Positions 1 through 7,921 are shown, numbered from the stretch's first letter. The stretch is 26,301 nt of DNA from Pseudohaliea sp964438205 (GCA_964438205.1 CAYTJQ010000048.1:1-26301), one strand, 5' to 3'. The notes: a model not told the origin generated them from the letters alone. Program-made: numbers and translations.

Positions 1-710
1 AAGAGCGCGCGGCGGGCGCGGCGCAGCCAGTGGCGCGGCGGGAACAGCTGGAAGGTGTCCGCCGGGCGGTAGTCGATGGGCAGGCCGGTCTTCCAGGGCT
101 GGGTCTTGCGCTTGGTGTTGTGCAGCAGCTTCGTGTGCTCGTCGAGGTGATCGAAGTCGTTCCACTCGGGCTCCAGGAGACCGATGGTGGCCGGGTCCTC
201 CAGCTTCAGCGACACCCAGTCCATGTAGTCGCGCTTCGCCGGAACGAACATCTCGTTGAACTCGCGCTCGAACTCCCAGTGCGTGAGCTTCGCGCAGTCC
301 AGCAGCATCACGCTGGAGGCCCAGGCGCCCTTGCGCGCCTTGGCGCCCGACTTCGGGCGGCAGACGATGGCCTTGCCCTCCATGTCGCGGTTCAGCAGCT
401 CGTTGATGTCGCCCACGGCGAAGATGTCCGGGTCCATGACCACGGCGCGGCCTTCGTAGCCCATGAGCTGGGGCGGGGCGAAGCGCAGCGGCGTGAAGGA
501 CTGCAGGTCCTCGTTGAGCCAGGGGCGCTTGTCGCCGTCGCGCAGGTAGAGGTCGCCCTCGCGCGCGGCCATGCACGGGAATTCGGTGACCTCGATGAAG
601 CGCACGTCGAAGGCGTCGGGGTTCGCCGAGCGCTTTTTCAGCGAGTGGCGGCTGACGATGGCGCCGAGCATCTGCTTGTGGTTGGTGTGGATGAAAACGG
701 TCGGTTTCAC
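1..710 (-). CDS. DxD glycosyltransferase-like protein, paralog 1 (3' end outside window)
   Basis: The minus strand reads an uninterrupted frame from a GTG at 710 to the window edge (236 codons), so the C-terminus is missing. The only in-frame triplets between an upstream TAA and this GTG include no ATG, and AGGA lies 4 nt before it, so GTG is the likely start. The protein begins VKPTVFIHTNHKQ and closely resembles the gene at 1932-2876 throughout. Shared blocks include LNEDLQSFTP, PPQLMGYEGRAVV, the acidic motif DPDIF (about residues 93-97), SSVMLLDCAKLTHW and TQPWKTGLP. A DxD motif after a hydrophobic strand is typical of GT-A fold, metal-dependent glycosyltransferases, so a sugar transferase acting on an envelope glycan is the best guess. 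The donor and acceptor are unknown, and I did not match it to a specific GT family. Confidence 0.75.
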   Translation of the reverse strand, partial: MKPTVFIHTNHKQMLGAIVSRHSLKKRSANPDAFDVRFIEVTEFPCMAAREGDLYLRDGDKRPWLNEDLQSFTPLRFAPPQLMGYEGRAVVMDPDIFAVGDINELLNRDMEGKAIVCRPKSGAKARKGAWASSVMLLDCAKLTHWEFEREFNEMFVPAKRDYMDWVSLKLEDPATIGLLEPEWNDFDHLDEHTKLLHNTKRKTQPWKTGLPIDYRPADTFQLFPPRHWLRRARRAL

Positions 711-815
711 GGTGTCCTGCCCCGTTAATGTCGCGATCGTGGTAGTTTACGCGCGGTAACGCCGCACTTGAACGGCGCCCGCTGGCAATATTCCTGACCC
801 TGGCCCGGACTCTTC

Positions 816-1925
816 ATGGACGACCTGCCGCCTACGCCGTCCCCCCCGCGCACCTGGTGCCTGCTCGGCCGCAAGGCCGGCGACAACGCCCAGGTCACGG
901 CGCTCGCCGATGCGCTCGGCTGGCCCTGGGAGCCGCGGCATATTGTCGCCCGCTCGTGGGAACTGCTGCCGCAGCTCGCCCTGCGGGTGACCCTCGCCGG
1001 CATCGACCGCCACGCCTCGTCGCCGCTGGCGCCGCCGTGGCCGGACCTGGTGCTGACCGCCGGTCGCCGCAACGAGCCGGTGGCGCGCTGGATCCGCCGC
1101 CAGGCCGGCGGCGCGACGCGGCTGGTGCACGTGGGCCGGCCCTGGGCGCCGCTGGACACCTGGGACCTGGTGGTGACCACCCCGCAGTACTTCCTGCCGC
1201 AGGCACCGAACATCCATCACAACACGCTGCCGCTCTGTGACCTGTCGCCGGCGGCGCTGGCAGCGGCCGGCGAGCAGCTCGCACCGCAGCTGGCGATGCT
1301 GCCGCGGCCGTGGATTGCCGTGCTGGTCGGCGGCGACAGCGGCAAGTACGTGTACACGCCCGCCCGGGGCCGCCACCTCGGCGCGCTCGCCGAGCGTCTC
1401 GCCGCGGCAAACGGCGGTTCCCTGCTGGTTACCGGCAGCCCGCGTACGCCGCCGGCGGCTCTCGATGCGCTCGCCGGTGAACTCGCCGCGCCACACCTGC
1501 TGCACCGCTGGGGACAGGGCGACAATCCCTACCGCGGTATCCTCGCCCTGGCCGACGCCTTCATCGTGTCCGGCGAATCCATGTCGATGCTGGCGGAGGC
1601 GCAGACCCGCGGCCGTCCGCTCTATATCTTCGACCCCGGGGACGGGTCGAGGCCCTGGTGGCGCCTGCGCCACGGCTGGCGCTACAGGCCCCTGAGCCAT
1701 CGCCTGGCCATGCGTTTCGGACCACGGCGCATGCGGCGGGAGATCGGTCGCATCCAGGATGCCCTGGTGGCCTCCGGTGCTGCGCAGTGGCTGGACGAGG
1801 CCACGGTCTCTGCGCCGTTGCCGGCGGCGGCGGAGACGCGGTGCGGGTTGTGTGCCGAGGAACTGGCCGCAGCGGCGGAGGCGGTGCGCCGCCTGTTCGC
1901 GGGACCGCCTGCCGGCGCCCCTTGA
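816..1925 (+). CDS. Mitochondrial fission ELM1 family protein (DUF1022-type)
   Basis: This 369-residue protein has the family hallmarks near the N-terminus: CLLGRKAGDNAQ (the GDNAQ block) and then WPDLVLTAGRRNEPVARWIR. Further on are VTTPQYFLPQAPNIHHNTLPL, IAVLVGGDSGKY, LLVTGSPRTP and FIVSGESMSMLAEA. These match the ELM1/DUF1022 family, named after a plant mitochondrial fission factor. Bacterial members are common in proteobacteria, often beside lipopolysaccharide genes, and look like GT-B-type glycosyltransferases; their biochemical role is unproven. There is no signal peptide. The gene lies on the opposite strand to its neighbours, between two paralogous DxD genes, which suggests a role in envelope glycans (inference). 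The start ATG has only a weak ribosome binding site. Confidence 0.85.
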   Translation: MDDLPPTPSPPRTWCLLGRKAGDNAQVTALADALGWPWEPRHIVARSWELLPQLALRVTLAGIDRHASSPLAPPWPDLVLTAGRRNEPVARWIRRQAGGATRLVHVGRPWAPLDTWDLVVTTPQYFLPQAPNIHHNTLPLCDLSPAALAAAGEQLAPQLAMLPRPWIAVLVGGDSGKYVYTPARGRHLGALAERLAAANGGSLLVTGSPRTPPAALDALAGELAAPHLLHRWGQGDNPYRGILALADAFIVSGESMSMLAEAQTRGRPLYIFDPGDGSRPWWRLRHGWRYRPLSHRLAMRFGPRRMRREIGRIQDALVASGAAQWLDEATVSAPLPAAAETRCGLCAEELAAAAEAVRRLFAGPPAGAP

Positions 1926-1942
1926 GCCGGGTCAGGCGGCCC
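1901..1942. terminator. Convergent hairpin spanning two stop codons
   Basis: A long imperfect inverted repeat covers the stop codons of the ELM1 gene and the convergent glycosyltransferase-like gene. The arms are GGG-a-CCGCCTG-CCGG (1901-1915) and CCGG-gt-CAGGCGG-CCC (1927-1942), with an 11-nt loop. There is no T-tract on either side, so this is a hairpin that could slow or end transcription in both directions, not a classical intrinsic terminator. Confidence 0.45.
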
Positions 1943-2876
1943 GGGACAGGTCCGCGAGTGGGTGCGTGGGGGCCGGCGGCAGGTCCGGCGTGCGCTCGAG
2001 CACCTCGAAGGCGTCGTGGCGCACGTGGTTCTTCTCCATCTCCTCGCGCAGGAAGGCCTCGCTGAGCTTGCCCTCCGCCAGGCACTCCTTGAGCAGCCCG
2101 AAGAAGAACCGCTCCTGGTTCGGGTCCGGGTGCTGCTTGTAGTTGCCGAGGAAGGCGTACTCGCCGAAGAGCTTGCGCCGGGCGCGGAGGATCCAGGCCG
2201 CGGGCGGGAACAGGCGGAAGCGCTCCGCGGGCCGCCAGTCCGTGGGCAGGCCGGTCTTCCAGGGCTGCGTGCGGCGGCGGGTGGTGTGCAGCATTTTCGT
2301 GTCGGTAGTGAACTTGTCGAAGTCGTTCCACTCGGCCTCGAAGAAGTCGATGCTGTCTCTGGGCTCGTCCTTCAGGCAGATCCAGGGCTGGTAGTCCTGC
2401 TCGAAGGTGAACATCCTGCGGAAGGTGGTCTCCGGGTCCCAGTGCGTCAGCTTTGCGCAGTCGAGGAGCATCACGCTGGAGGCCATGCACTTGTCCACCA
2501 GCCCCTTCGGCCCCGAGCGCATCCGGCACATGATCGCCTTGCCGCGCATGTCGCGGGACAGCAGCTCCCAGATATCGGCCGCGGCGAAGATGTCGGGGTC
2601 GATGACAACGGCGCGGCCCTCGTAGCCCATGAGCTGCGGCGGCAGGAAGCGCGTGGGCGTGAAAGACTGCAGGTCGTCGTTGAGCCAGACGCGGTGAACG
2701 CCGTCGCGCAGGTATTCCCGGCCCTCGTGCTCGGCGAAGAACGGGTAGTCCCGCATGTCCATGATGGTGACGTCGAACTTGTCGTTGTTCGACGAATAGC
2801 GTCGCAGCGCGTGCTCGGCGACGACGGCGCCGGTGATCTGCTTGTGGTTCGTCTGGATGAAGACGCCGGCTTTCAT
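1932..2876 (-). CDS. DxD glycosyltransferase-like protein, paralog 2 (complete)
   Basis: This 314-residue soluble protein starts MKAGVFIQTNHKQITG. The ATG at 2876 is preceded by GGAG at a 5-nt spacing; a longer frame upstream lacks such a site. Landmarks are LNDDLQSFTPTRF (65-77), PPQLMGYEGRAVVIDPDIF (79-97, with the DPD metal-binding type motif at 93-95), SSVMLLDCAKLTHWD, TQPWKTGLPTDWRPAE and a C-terminal FLGNYKQHPDPNQERFFFGL. It is a close paralog of the gene cut by the left window edge. The fold is probably GT-A (inference from DxD). It lies 81 nt downstream of the O-antigen-ligase-like gene on the same strand, so it may be the last gene of that operon. The sugar and acceptor cannot be read from the sequence. 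Confidence 0.8.
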   Translation of the reverse strand: MKAGVFIQTNHKQITGAVVAEHALRRYSSNNDKFDVTIMDMRDYPFFAEHEGREYLRDGVHRVWLNDDLQSFTPTRFLPPQLMGYEGRAVVIDPDIFAAADIWELLSRDMRGKAIMCRMRSGPKGLVDKCMASSVMLLDCAKLTHWDPETTFRRMFTFEQDYQPWICLKDEPRDSIDFFEAEWNDFDKFTTDTKMLHTTRRRTQPWKTGLPTDWRPAERFRLFPPAAWILRARRKLFGEYAFLGNYKQHPDPNQERFFFGLLKECLAEGKLSEAFLREEMEKNHVRHDAFEVLERTPDLPPAPTHPLADLSRAA

Positions 2877-2957
2877 GGGGACTCCGGGCTGGTTGGCTCG
2901 CGGCGAGGATAAAGCAAGGCGGGGCGCTTTTCTATGAAGCAAGTCACAGCCTGGCGC

Positions 2958-4283
2958 TCACGGCGGGCGCTCACGGGCGGCATTCGCGGGCGGTCGGTAA
3001 TAGTACCGATAGCTGGCCAGGGGCCCGGCCGCGAGGAAGACCCAGTAGCGGAAGTCCCAGTTGAGGAGGCGGACGTTGGTCAGCGTGCTCGCCAGCAGCA
3101 GGGCCATGACGCAGCCGAGGAAGAGCGCCGTGTCCCCGCTAAGGGCGCCGGCGCGCCAGCCGCGGTAGAAACCGCCAAGGGTCAGCAGGACCGCCACCGT
3201 GAACAGGGCGAGGCCCACGGCGCCGTAGCGCACCAGGATGTCGACCTGCACGTTGTGGTAGTCGTTGAAGCGGGAGAGCAGGAAAATCTCGCTGTCACGC
3301 AGCGTGAGCTTGGCAGCCGCGGGGCCGTGGCCGAACAGCGGTGCCTCGCGCCAGCGGGCCAGGCCCTCGCGGAACATGACGATACGGATGCCGACGCTGT
3401 GCTGCCGCGCCCGGCCGCTCCCGGTGCGTACGGTGTCGAGCTCCCCGGCGAGCAGCGCGTGCCAGGTCTGTCGCTCGCTGGCGAGGCGCTCGCCCACGGC
3501 GGGCAGGTTGCCGGCGATGACGGCGCCGAGCAGGGCGACCGCGAGCAGCGCGGTGACACCGGCGCGCCGGTCCCCGCGTCGCCAGGCCTCGCGCAGGCCC
3601 GCCGCGACAACAAGCAGCAGCAGCGGCGCCAGGGCGACCCACGCGGCGCGGGTCTGTGACCGGATCACCCCCTCGAGGAGGAGGGCCGCCAGGAGCAGCA
3701 GCGCCCCGATCATCGCCCAGCGATAGCGGCGGGGCGCGAGCCGGGCCAGGCGCGGGGCGAAGACCAGCGCGCCGAGGAGCAGCGTGCCCGCGTAGTAGGC
3801 GAAGGAGATCGGCTCCAGACCGAGACCCAGGCGGGCCTCCCACCAGGGCCCGTCCAGCTTGCCGAGCTCACCGAGGAAGAAGAGGCGGGCGAGGAGAAAG
3901 CCCGCCGCGGCGATCGCCCACACCCTGAGCACCCGGCCCTCGTCGCCGCGGAGGTACCAGGCGACGGGGATGAGGCCGGCATAATAGACGACCCGCGCCG
4001 CATGCTTGACCTGCTGCTGCCAGAACTCCGGCTCACCGAGAGCGGCCACCGGCGCGTAGACGAGGGCGTAGCCGGCGATCGCCAGCAGGACCCAGGTCAG
4101 CGGATCCCGGCGTAGCTGCGGCCAGCAGGCCGCCCGGTCCGCCCACAGGGCCCAGAGCATGAGCAGGCAGCCGACCACGGCGAGGGGACGCAGGGACCAG
4201 GCCGAGAAGGCGAACAGGTAAAGGCCCGCCGTCCCGACGGCGTCTCGCTGCTCCGCGGCAGCTGCTGGCCGCACGGTTGGCAC
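2958..4283 (-). CDS. O-antigen ligase / polymerase-like membrane protein (Wzy_C/WaaL superfamily)
   Basis: This 441-residue protein has about ten or more hydrophobic segments. A large loop in the C-terminal half carries FREGLARWREAPLFGHGP and then DYHNVQVDILVRYGAVGLAL. The HN-x9-G pattern in the latter is the signature block of O-antigen ligases, which act on the periplasmic face to join a lipid-linked glycan to lipid A core or another acceptor. Several Arg residues in the loop (RSQTRAAW, GIRIVMFREG) also fit the family. The chosen start is a GTG whose G is the last base of the upstream TAG stop (TAGTG), implying coupled translation; a second GTG lies three codons later. The frame stays open far upstream on the same strand, but that part is a shadow of the Tam41-like gene. 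Whether it is WaaL, a polymerase (Wzy) or a protein glycosylase is not decidable here. Confidence 0.82.
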   Translation of the reverse strand: MPTVRPAAAAEQRDAVGTAGLYLFAFSAWSLRPLAVVGCLLMLWALWADRAACWPQLRRDPLTWVLLAIAGYALVYAPVAALGEPEFWQQQVKHAARVVYYAGLIPVAWYLRGDEGRVLRVWAIAAAGFLLARLFFLGELGKLDGPWWEARLGLGLEPISFAYYAGTLLLGALVFAPRLARLAPRRYRWAMIGALLLLAALLLEGVIRSQTRAAWVALAPLLLLVVAAGLREAWRRGDRRAGVTALLAVALLGAVIAGNLPAVGERLASERQTWHALLAGELDTVRTGSGRARQHSVGIRIVMFREGLARWREAPLFGHGPAAAKLTLRDSEIFLLSRFNDYHNVQVDILVRYGAVGLALFTVAVLLTLGGFYRGWRAGALSGDTALFLGCVMALLLASTLTNVRLLNWDFRYWVFLAAGPLASYRYYYRPPANAARERPP

Positions 4284-5221
4284 TAGCGGAAGACGCCCCG
4301 GCGGTAGAGGCGCCAGAAGAAGCCCCAGCTGAACAGCAGCGGGTGCCGCCGCACCCGGGGCGGCACCTCGATGCGTTCGCCGGAGTGACGCTCGAGCTTC
4401 CAGGCGATGTAGTCGAGCCCCCCGGTGAAGGTGAACAGGGCCTTGACCAGGCGGGCCACGGACAGGGCCTTGCCCTGGGCGCGGCGCAGGCCCCAAGCGA
4501 AGGGCGCCAGGCGGCGCCGGGCCGGTGCCACGCTCGCCCGGTAGCGGCAGCGCTCGCCGCTGCCCGTGAGCTCGAGGCCGTGCGGCAACCCGGTGGCGAC
4601 GAGCCGGGTCACCGCCTCGTAGAAGGGCAGGGCGGCGCTGACCAGTTCCCGCGCCCGCCCCGGGCGCTCGGTGCGCAGCTCGGTGCCGTAGCTGAGCGCC
4701 AGGGCCCGCTCCCAGAGTCCGCCGAGGCTGCCGCTCGCGGGCAGGGCCGGCAGGGCGCGGGCGAGCAGCGTGGCCGCCGCCTGCCGGAAGGCACCGGTCA
4801 CCGCCGCCGTCGTGTCCGGGTCGCGAGCGTAGACGATACGCACGGGCTGGCTGAAGCGGCCCCAGAGGTAGGACTGGTACCAGCGCGGGCTGCAGCCGCG
4901 GCGGAAATCGTCGAGGGACACGACCGTGACCTTGCTGCGCAGCACCCGCCCGTCCACGTCGCACTGGGCGTAGAACACGTTGGGCGGCAGGACCCGGTTC
5001 GCCAGCGCCAGCCAGCCCGTGCCGTAGGCGTCGCGGTAGCCGTCGACGACGAGGTAGAGGTCCACGAGGCCGTCGAAGAGGTCGCCGCTGCGCAGGCAGG
5101 AGCCGTAGAGGAGCACGGCGCGGACGGCGTCCCGGTGGCTGGCGCGCAGCTGCCCGATGAGGGCGGCAAGCGCGGGCGCCGTGGCCGGCGACGGGCCGGC
5201 GACTTCCGGCCAGGCGCTCAC
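4283..5221 (-). CDS. Tam41-like phosphatidate cytidylyltransferase (nucleotidyltransferase fold)
   Basis: This 312-residue protein looks like a bacterial member of the Tam41/TAMM41 family, which makes CDP-diacylglycerol from phosphatidic acid and CTP in mitochondria. Matches, compared from memory: LLYGSCLRSGDLFDGLVD with DLYLVVD (37-60) against the Tam41 YGSG...LDF-x-VDD block; PNVFYAQCDVDGRVLRSKVT (80-99) against the VYYN...DGRLIKYG block; SLDDF...WYQSYLWGRFSQPVRIVY (102-131) against L-DL-W-LYIAGRLQKPVKII; ALALSYGTELRTERPG against AGLSYSGDFRM; and a C-terminal VKALFTFTGG. As in Tam41, the second acidic residue of the usual nucleotidyltransferase DxD is not acidic (D-L-Y). The GTG start overlaps the TGA of the lipid-kinase gene (GTGA). 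A kinase that makes phosphatidic acid directly upstream fits this reaction. A nucleotidyltransferase of other specificity is the alternative. Confidence 0.72.
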   Translation of the reverse strand: MSAWPEVAGPSPATAPALAALIGQLRASHRDAVRAVLLYGSCLRSGDLFDGLVDLYLVVDGYRDAYGTGWLALANRVLPPNVFYAQCDVDGRVLRSKVTVVSLDDFRRGCSPRWYQSYLWGRFSQPVRIVYARDPDTTAAVTGAFRQAAATLLARALPALPASGSLGGLWERALALSYGTELRTERPGRARELVSAALPFYEAVTRLVATGLPHGLELTGSGERCRYRASVAPARRRLAPFAWGLRRAQGKALSVARLVKALFTFTGGLDYIAWKLERHSGERIEVPPRVRRHPLLFSWGFFWRLYRRGVFR

Positions 5222-6180
5222 GGCCTGAGGAAGACCAGCGGCGGGCTCGCGGCCAGGCGGACGCGCTGCGCCACCGCGAGCAGTTCACCATCCAGGTTGA
5301 GCTCGCCGGTGAGGGCGAGCTCCACCGCCCGCGCATTGTGGCTGTGGTAGTGCGCTCCGGCCCGCGCCCGGCGCGAGGGACGGCCTGCGATGATCGACAG
5401 GAAGGTCGGCAGGAAGCGCGGCGCGTGCTGCTCGATGAGGGTCACGCGCAGGGGGCCCGCGCCGCTGCCCCAGAACGGCCGCATGCCGAAGGCCAGCCGA
5501 TCGAGTGTGGAAACGGCGAGGATCAGAGTGTCCGCCGTGCCGCCGGCGCGCCCGTCGAGGGTGAGGCCGAGCCGGGTCGGTGCGGTGAAGGCCTCCTCAC
5601 CGCGCACCACGCCCCAGGCGGTGCGCAGGGTGCCGAGGAACAGGCTGAAGTCATCCCGCAGGCCCCGGGCGTGGATCTCCCGGTGGGCATAGTCGGTGCC
5701 GTGGACCACCGCGCCGGCGCCCAGGAACATGCCGTAGTGCGCGGTGGCCTCGTCGTCGAGGGTGACGCGCATGAGGTGGCGCACCAGCCGCTCGGCGGGA
5801 CGGGACGGGTTCTCGGCCCAGCGGCGGAAGCGGCCCACGGCGCGGCGCAGGCTGCCGCGGACGCCGACATCGCCGGCGTTCATGTTCGCGGTGCCGGCGG
5901 GGAGCAGCGTGACCAGCGGCTGGCGTGCAAAGGGGCCGGTTTCCAGCAACTGGCCGAGGATGTTCGACGCGGTGCCGTCGCCGCCGTTGATCACCAGCAG
6001 GCCGACGCCGGCATCGGCGAACTCCGCGAGCACGGCAGGCACGTCGCCGGGGCTCTCCGTCACCCGGTGCAGGGCGCCCGGGCAGCGATCCAGCTCCCGC
6101 CGCAGGGCGGGGAAGTGGTCCCGGTTGTGGCCGCTGGCGGGGTTGCTGATGATGCCGATCCCCGCGCCGGCGCCCCTCAT
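5218..6180 (-). CDS. Diacylglycerol kinase family lipid kinase
   Basis: This 320-residue protein has a DAGK catalytic domain. Landmarks are IGIISNPASGHNRDHF near the N-terminus (the usual I-NP-SG strand-loop), the nucleotide-binding motif INGGDGTASN (GGDGT at 66-70), LLPAGTANMNAGD (92-104, in place of the common GTGNDFA) and a C-terminal LTGELNLDGELL. Family members (YegS, DgkB, ceramide and sphingosine kinases) phosphorylate diacylglycerol or similar lipids with ATP at the inner membrane. The ATG start overlaps the TGA of the exported protein (ATGA), and the stop overlaps the next gene (GTGA), so the three are probably translated together. The following Tam41-like gene suggests that the product is phosphatidic acid passed on to CDP-diacylglycerol (inference). 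The natural substrate is not proven. Confidence 0.85.
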   Translation of the reverse strand: MRGAGAGIGIISNPASGHNRDHFPALRRELDRCPGALHRVTESPGDVPAVLAEFADAGVGLLVINGGDGTASNILGQLLETGPFARQPLVTLLPAGTANMNAGDVGVRGSLRRAVGRFRRWAENPSRPAERLVRHLMRVTLDDEATAHYGMFLGAGAVVHGTDYAHREIHARGLRDDFSLFLGTLRTAWGVVRGEEAFTAPTRLGLTLDGRAGGTADTLILAVSTLDRLAFGMRPFWGSGAGPLRVTLIEQHAPRFLPTFLSIIAGRPSRRARAGAHYHSHNARAVELALTGELNLDGELLAVAQRVRLAASPPLVFLRP

Positions 6181-7049
6181 GGTGTGACGGCGGCCGGCGC
6201 CGCCTTCGCCGGTACCGGCCGCGAGTGCGCCTCGACCAGGTTGAGTGCCGCGCCGCCGATGCGCGGCGCCTCGCCGCGGATGCGCAGGGGCAGGCCCGTG
6301 GTCTGGTCGACGAGGAACTCGATGTCCCCGGAGAGCCCCATGAGCTCGAAGTCCTGCCCCTCCGGGTTGCCGGCGAGGGGCTCGGTGCGCAGCTTGAGGA
6401 CGCGGGTGCTGCGGCGGCCCTCGACACGCCCCTCGTCGAGGCGGAAGTCGGCCCTGACGGTCTCGGCGTCCCCCGGGGTCGCCACGAGCCGGTAGAAATT
6501 GAGGTCCGTGTGGACCAGGTAGCGGTCGGCCCGGGACGGGTCTTCGAGGAGTTGCGGCAGCAGCAGGAACAGGACGTGCGGCGCGATGATCACCCGCCCG
6601 GCCGCCTCCGCCGGCAGCGCGACCTCGGCGGGCCCGCTGGTCACCCAGCCGCTTTGTCCGCCGTCCCCGCTGCCGTCAGCGGCAGGCTCCCGGCGCTGGC
6701 GCTTGATGCGGTCCGGCAGGTACTGGTGCGTCTTCAGGCGCTGGTCCCGGCCGCGGCTCAGGCGCCAGCGGGCGAGGCTCGCCGCGTCGGCCGGGGCGAG
6801 GTCGACGACGATGGACTCGATGGAGCTGCCCACGGTGTTCTGGATCTCCAGGCGGACGAACGGGTCGGCTCCGCTTTCCGGGAACAGCGGTGCGACACCC
6901 TTTTTCAGGTTCAGCTCACCGCGCGCGGTCGCCCAGAAATTGCGCTGTTCGAACACGAGCTGCTGCCAGGGCGGCAGCTCGAACGCCGGCGCGGCCGGGG
7001 CCAGGGTGGCCGCCAGCAGACAGAGCAGGGCCGGCAGGAGTCGGGGCAT
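6177..7049 (-). CDS. Exported protein of unknown function, first gene of lipid operon
   Basis: This 290-residue protein has a clear Sec signal peptide (MPRLLPALLCLLAATLAPAAPAF) and no lipobox. The ATG at 7049 puts the basic residue and hydrophobic core at the very N-terminus; an in-frame start 14 codons upstream would add a polar extension and is less likely. The mature part is rich in beta-type segments, e.g. QQLVFEQRNFWATARGEL, DRYLVHTDLNFYRLVATPG, FELMGLSGDIEFLVDQTTG and LPLRIRGEAPRIGGAALNL. The last resembles the ends of periplasmic DUF3108-like proteins, but I do not recognise a family with confidence. Its stop overlaps the lipid-kinase start by 4 nt, which ties it to lipid or glycolipid handling at the periplasmic side (inference). 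Confidence 0.7.
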   Translation of the reverse strand: MPRLLPALLCLLAATLAPAAPAFELPPWQQLVFEQRNFWATARGELNLKKGVAPLFPESGADPFVRLEIQNTVGSSIESIVVDLAPADAASLARWRLSRGRDQRLKTHQYLPDRIKRQRREPAADGSGDGGQSGWVTSGPAEVALPAEAAGRVIIAPHVLFLLLPQLLEDPSRADRYLVHTDLNFYRLVATPGDAETVRADFRLDEGRVEGRRSTRVLKLRTEPLAGNPEGQDFELMGLSGDIEFLVDQTTGLPLRIRGEAPRIGGAALNLVEAHSRPVPAKAAPAAVTP

Positions 7050-7146
7050 GCGCGGGGTCACTGTTGTCGACACGGCCGCCGAAATTACCACAGAGCGCGG
7101 CCGATCGCTGCCGGAGACCCTGCCCCGGGGCCCGGGGAGTGCAATA

Positions 7147-7902
7147 ATGCCCGCATTTCCTGTTGCCGGGACTGTAATGAACGTCGAGGTGAGACTCTGC
7201 CGGGCGCACGACCTGGATGCGGCGCTCGCCCGCCGCTACTACGCCGTGCTCGACGGCGCCGACCGCGAGCGGGTCGACCGGCTGCCGCCGGGGCGCCGGG
7301 CACCGATGCTGCTGGCCCGGGGCCTCCTGCGCATCGAGCTCGCCCGCGCCCTCGGCATCGCGCCGGGCGCGCTCCGCTTCGAGCGCGGTCCCGGCGGCAA
7401 GCCGTCCGTGGCCGGGGCGCCGCAGCTGTGCTTCAACCTGAGCCATGCCGGCGACTGGGCGGCCCTGGCCTGGCTGGCGCAACCGGCGCCGACCCCGGCG
7501 GTCGGCCTCGGCGTCGACCTCGAGTGCGCGCAGCCGCTGCGGAACGTGGTGCGGCTGGCGACGCGCTGCTTCGGCGAGGCCGAGGGGGCGCGGGTGGCGG
7601 CCTTGCCGGCGCCCGAGGCGGCCGCGCGCTTCCGCGATCGCTGGACCCTGGCCGAGGCCTGGGTCAAGGCCCGGGGCGGCAGCCTGGCGCGGGTGCTGGG
7701 GACGCCCGCGCTGCCGCAGCTGCCCGCCGGCGCGCGCGGCGGCACGCGCCCGGCGGCGGACGGGCAGGCACCGGCGAGCTGGCAGCTGCTCGCGCCGGCG
7801 CCGGAACTCACCCTGGCGCTCTGGCTGGAGGGGGCCGGCGGCCTGCGCCCCCGGCTGTCGCGGGGGTTGCCGCTTCGGCCATGGCGCCCGGTGAGGGGCT
7901 GA
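7147..7902 (+). CDS. 4'-phosphopantetheinyl transferase superfamily protein (Sfp type)
   Basis: This enzyme transfers phosphopantetheine from CoA to a serine of carrier proteins. Counting from the inner ATG (7177), motifs are GGKPSVAG (73-80), FNLSHAGDWA (86-95), VGLGVDLEC (109-117, with the Mg-binding D114 and E116) and RWTLAEAWVKARGG (155-168, the W-[ST]-L-x-E-x-x-x-K block). The start is uncertain. The ATG at 7147 has GGAG at 7 nt and gives 251 residues. The ATG at 7177 gives 241 residues with a weaker site and would fit a promoter -10 (AATAAT, 7143-7148) lying over the first ATG. No polyketide, peptide-synthetase or acyl-carrier gene is visible nearby, so its carrier is unknown. It is divergent from the lipid operon and convergent with ychF. 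Confidence 0.85.
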   Translation: MPAFPVAGTVMNVEVRLCRAHDLDAALARRYYAVLDGADRERVDRLPPGRRAPMLLARGLLRIELARALGIAPGALRFERGPGGKPSVAGAPQLCFNLSHAGDWAALAWLAQPAPTPAVGLGVDLECAQPLRNVVRLATRCFGEAEGARVAALPAPEAAARFRDRWTLAEAWVKARGGSLARVLGTPALPQLPAGARGGTRPAADGQAPASWQLLAPAPELTLALWLEGAGGLRPRLSRGLPLRPWRPVRG

Positions 7903-7910
7903 ACCCCCGG
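7888..7910. terminator. Convergent hairpin at phosphopantetheinyl transferase / ychF ends
   Basis: GGGG (7895-7898) and CCCC (7904-7907) pair around a 5-nt loop that contains the TGA stop of the transferase gene. Flanking CCGG blocks can extend the stem. No T-tract follows in either direction, so termination strength is uncertain. Confidence 0.3.
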
Positions 7911-7921
7911 AGCAGGACCGC

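Noticed and set aside
30..728. Plus-strand open frames opposite the glycosyltransferase-like genes (also 1962-2912)
   Set aside because: They are Val/Leu/Arg/Glu-rich antisense shadows. Their minus-strand partners have conserved, mutually homologous protein sequences.
4284..5336. Upstream extension of the O-antigen-ligase-like frame to 792 residues
   Set aside because: The extra part is low-complexity Arg/Ala/Pro-rich sequence lying antisense-free but out of frame inside the Tam41-like gene. The GTG at the TAG stop gives a normal-length ligase.
6586..7146. Upstream extension of the phosphopantetheinyl transferase to 438 residues
   Set aside because: It runs antisense through the exported-protein gene and has no family match. 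The domain begins just after 7177.
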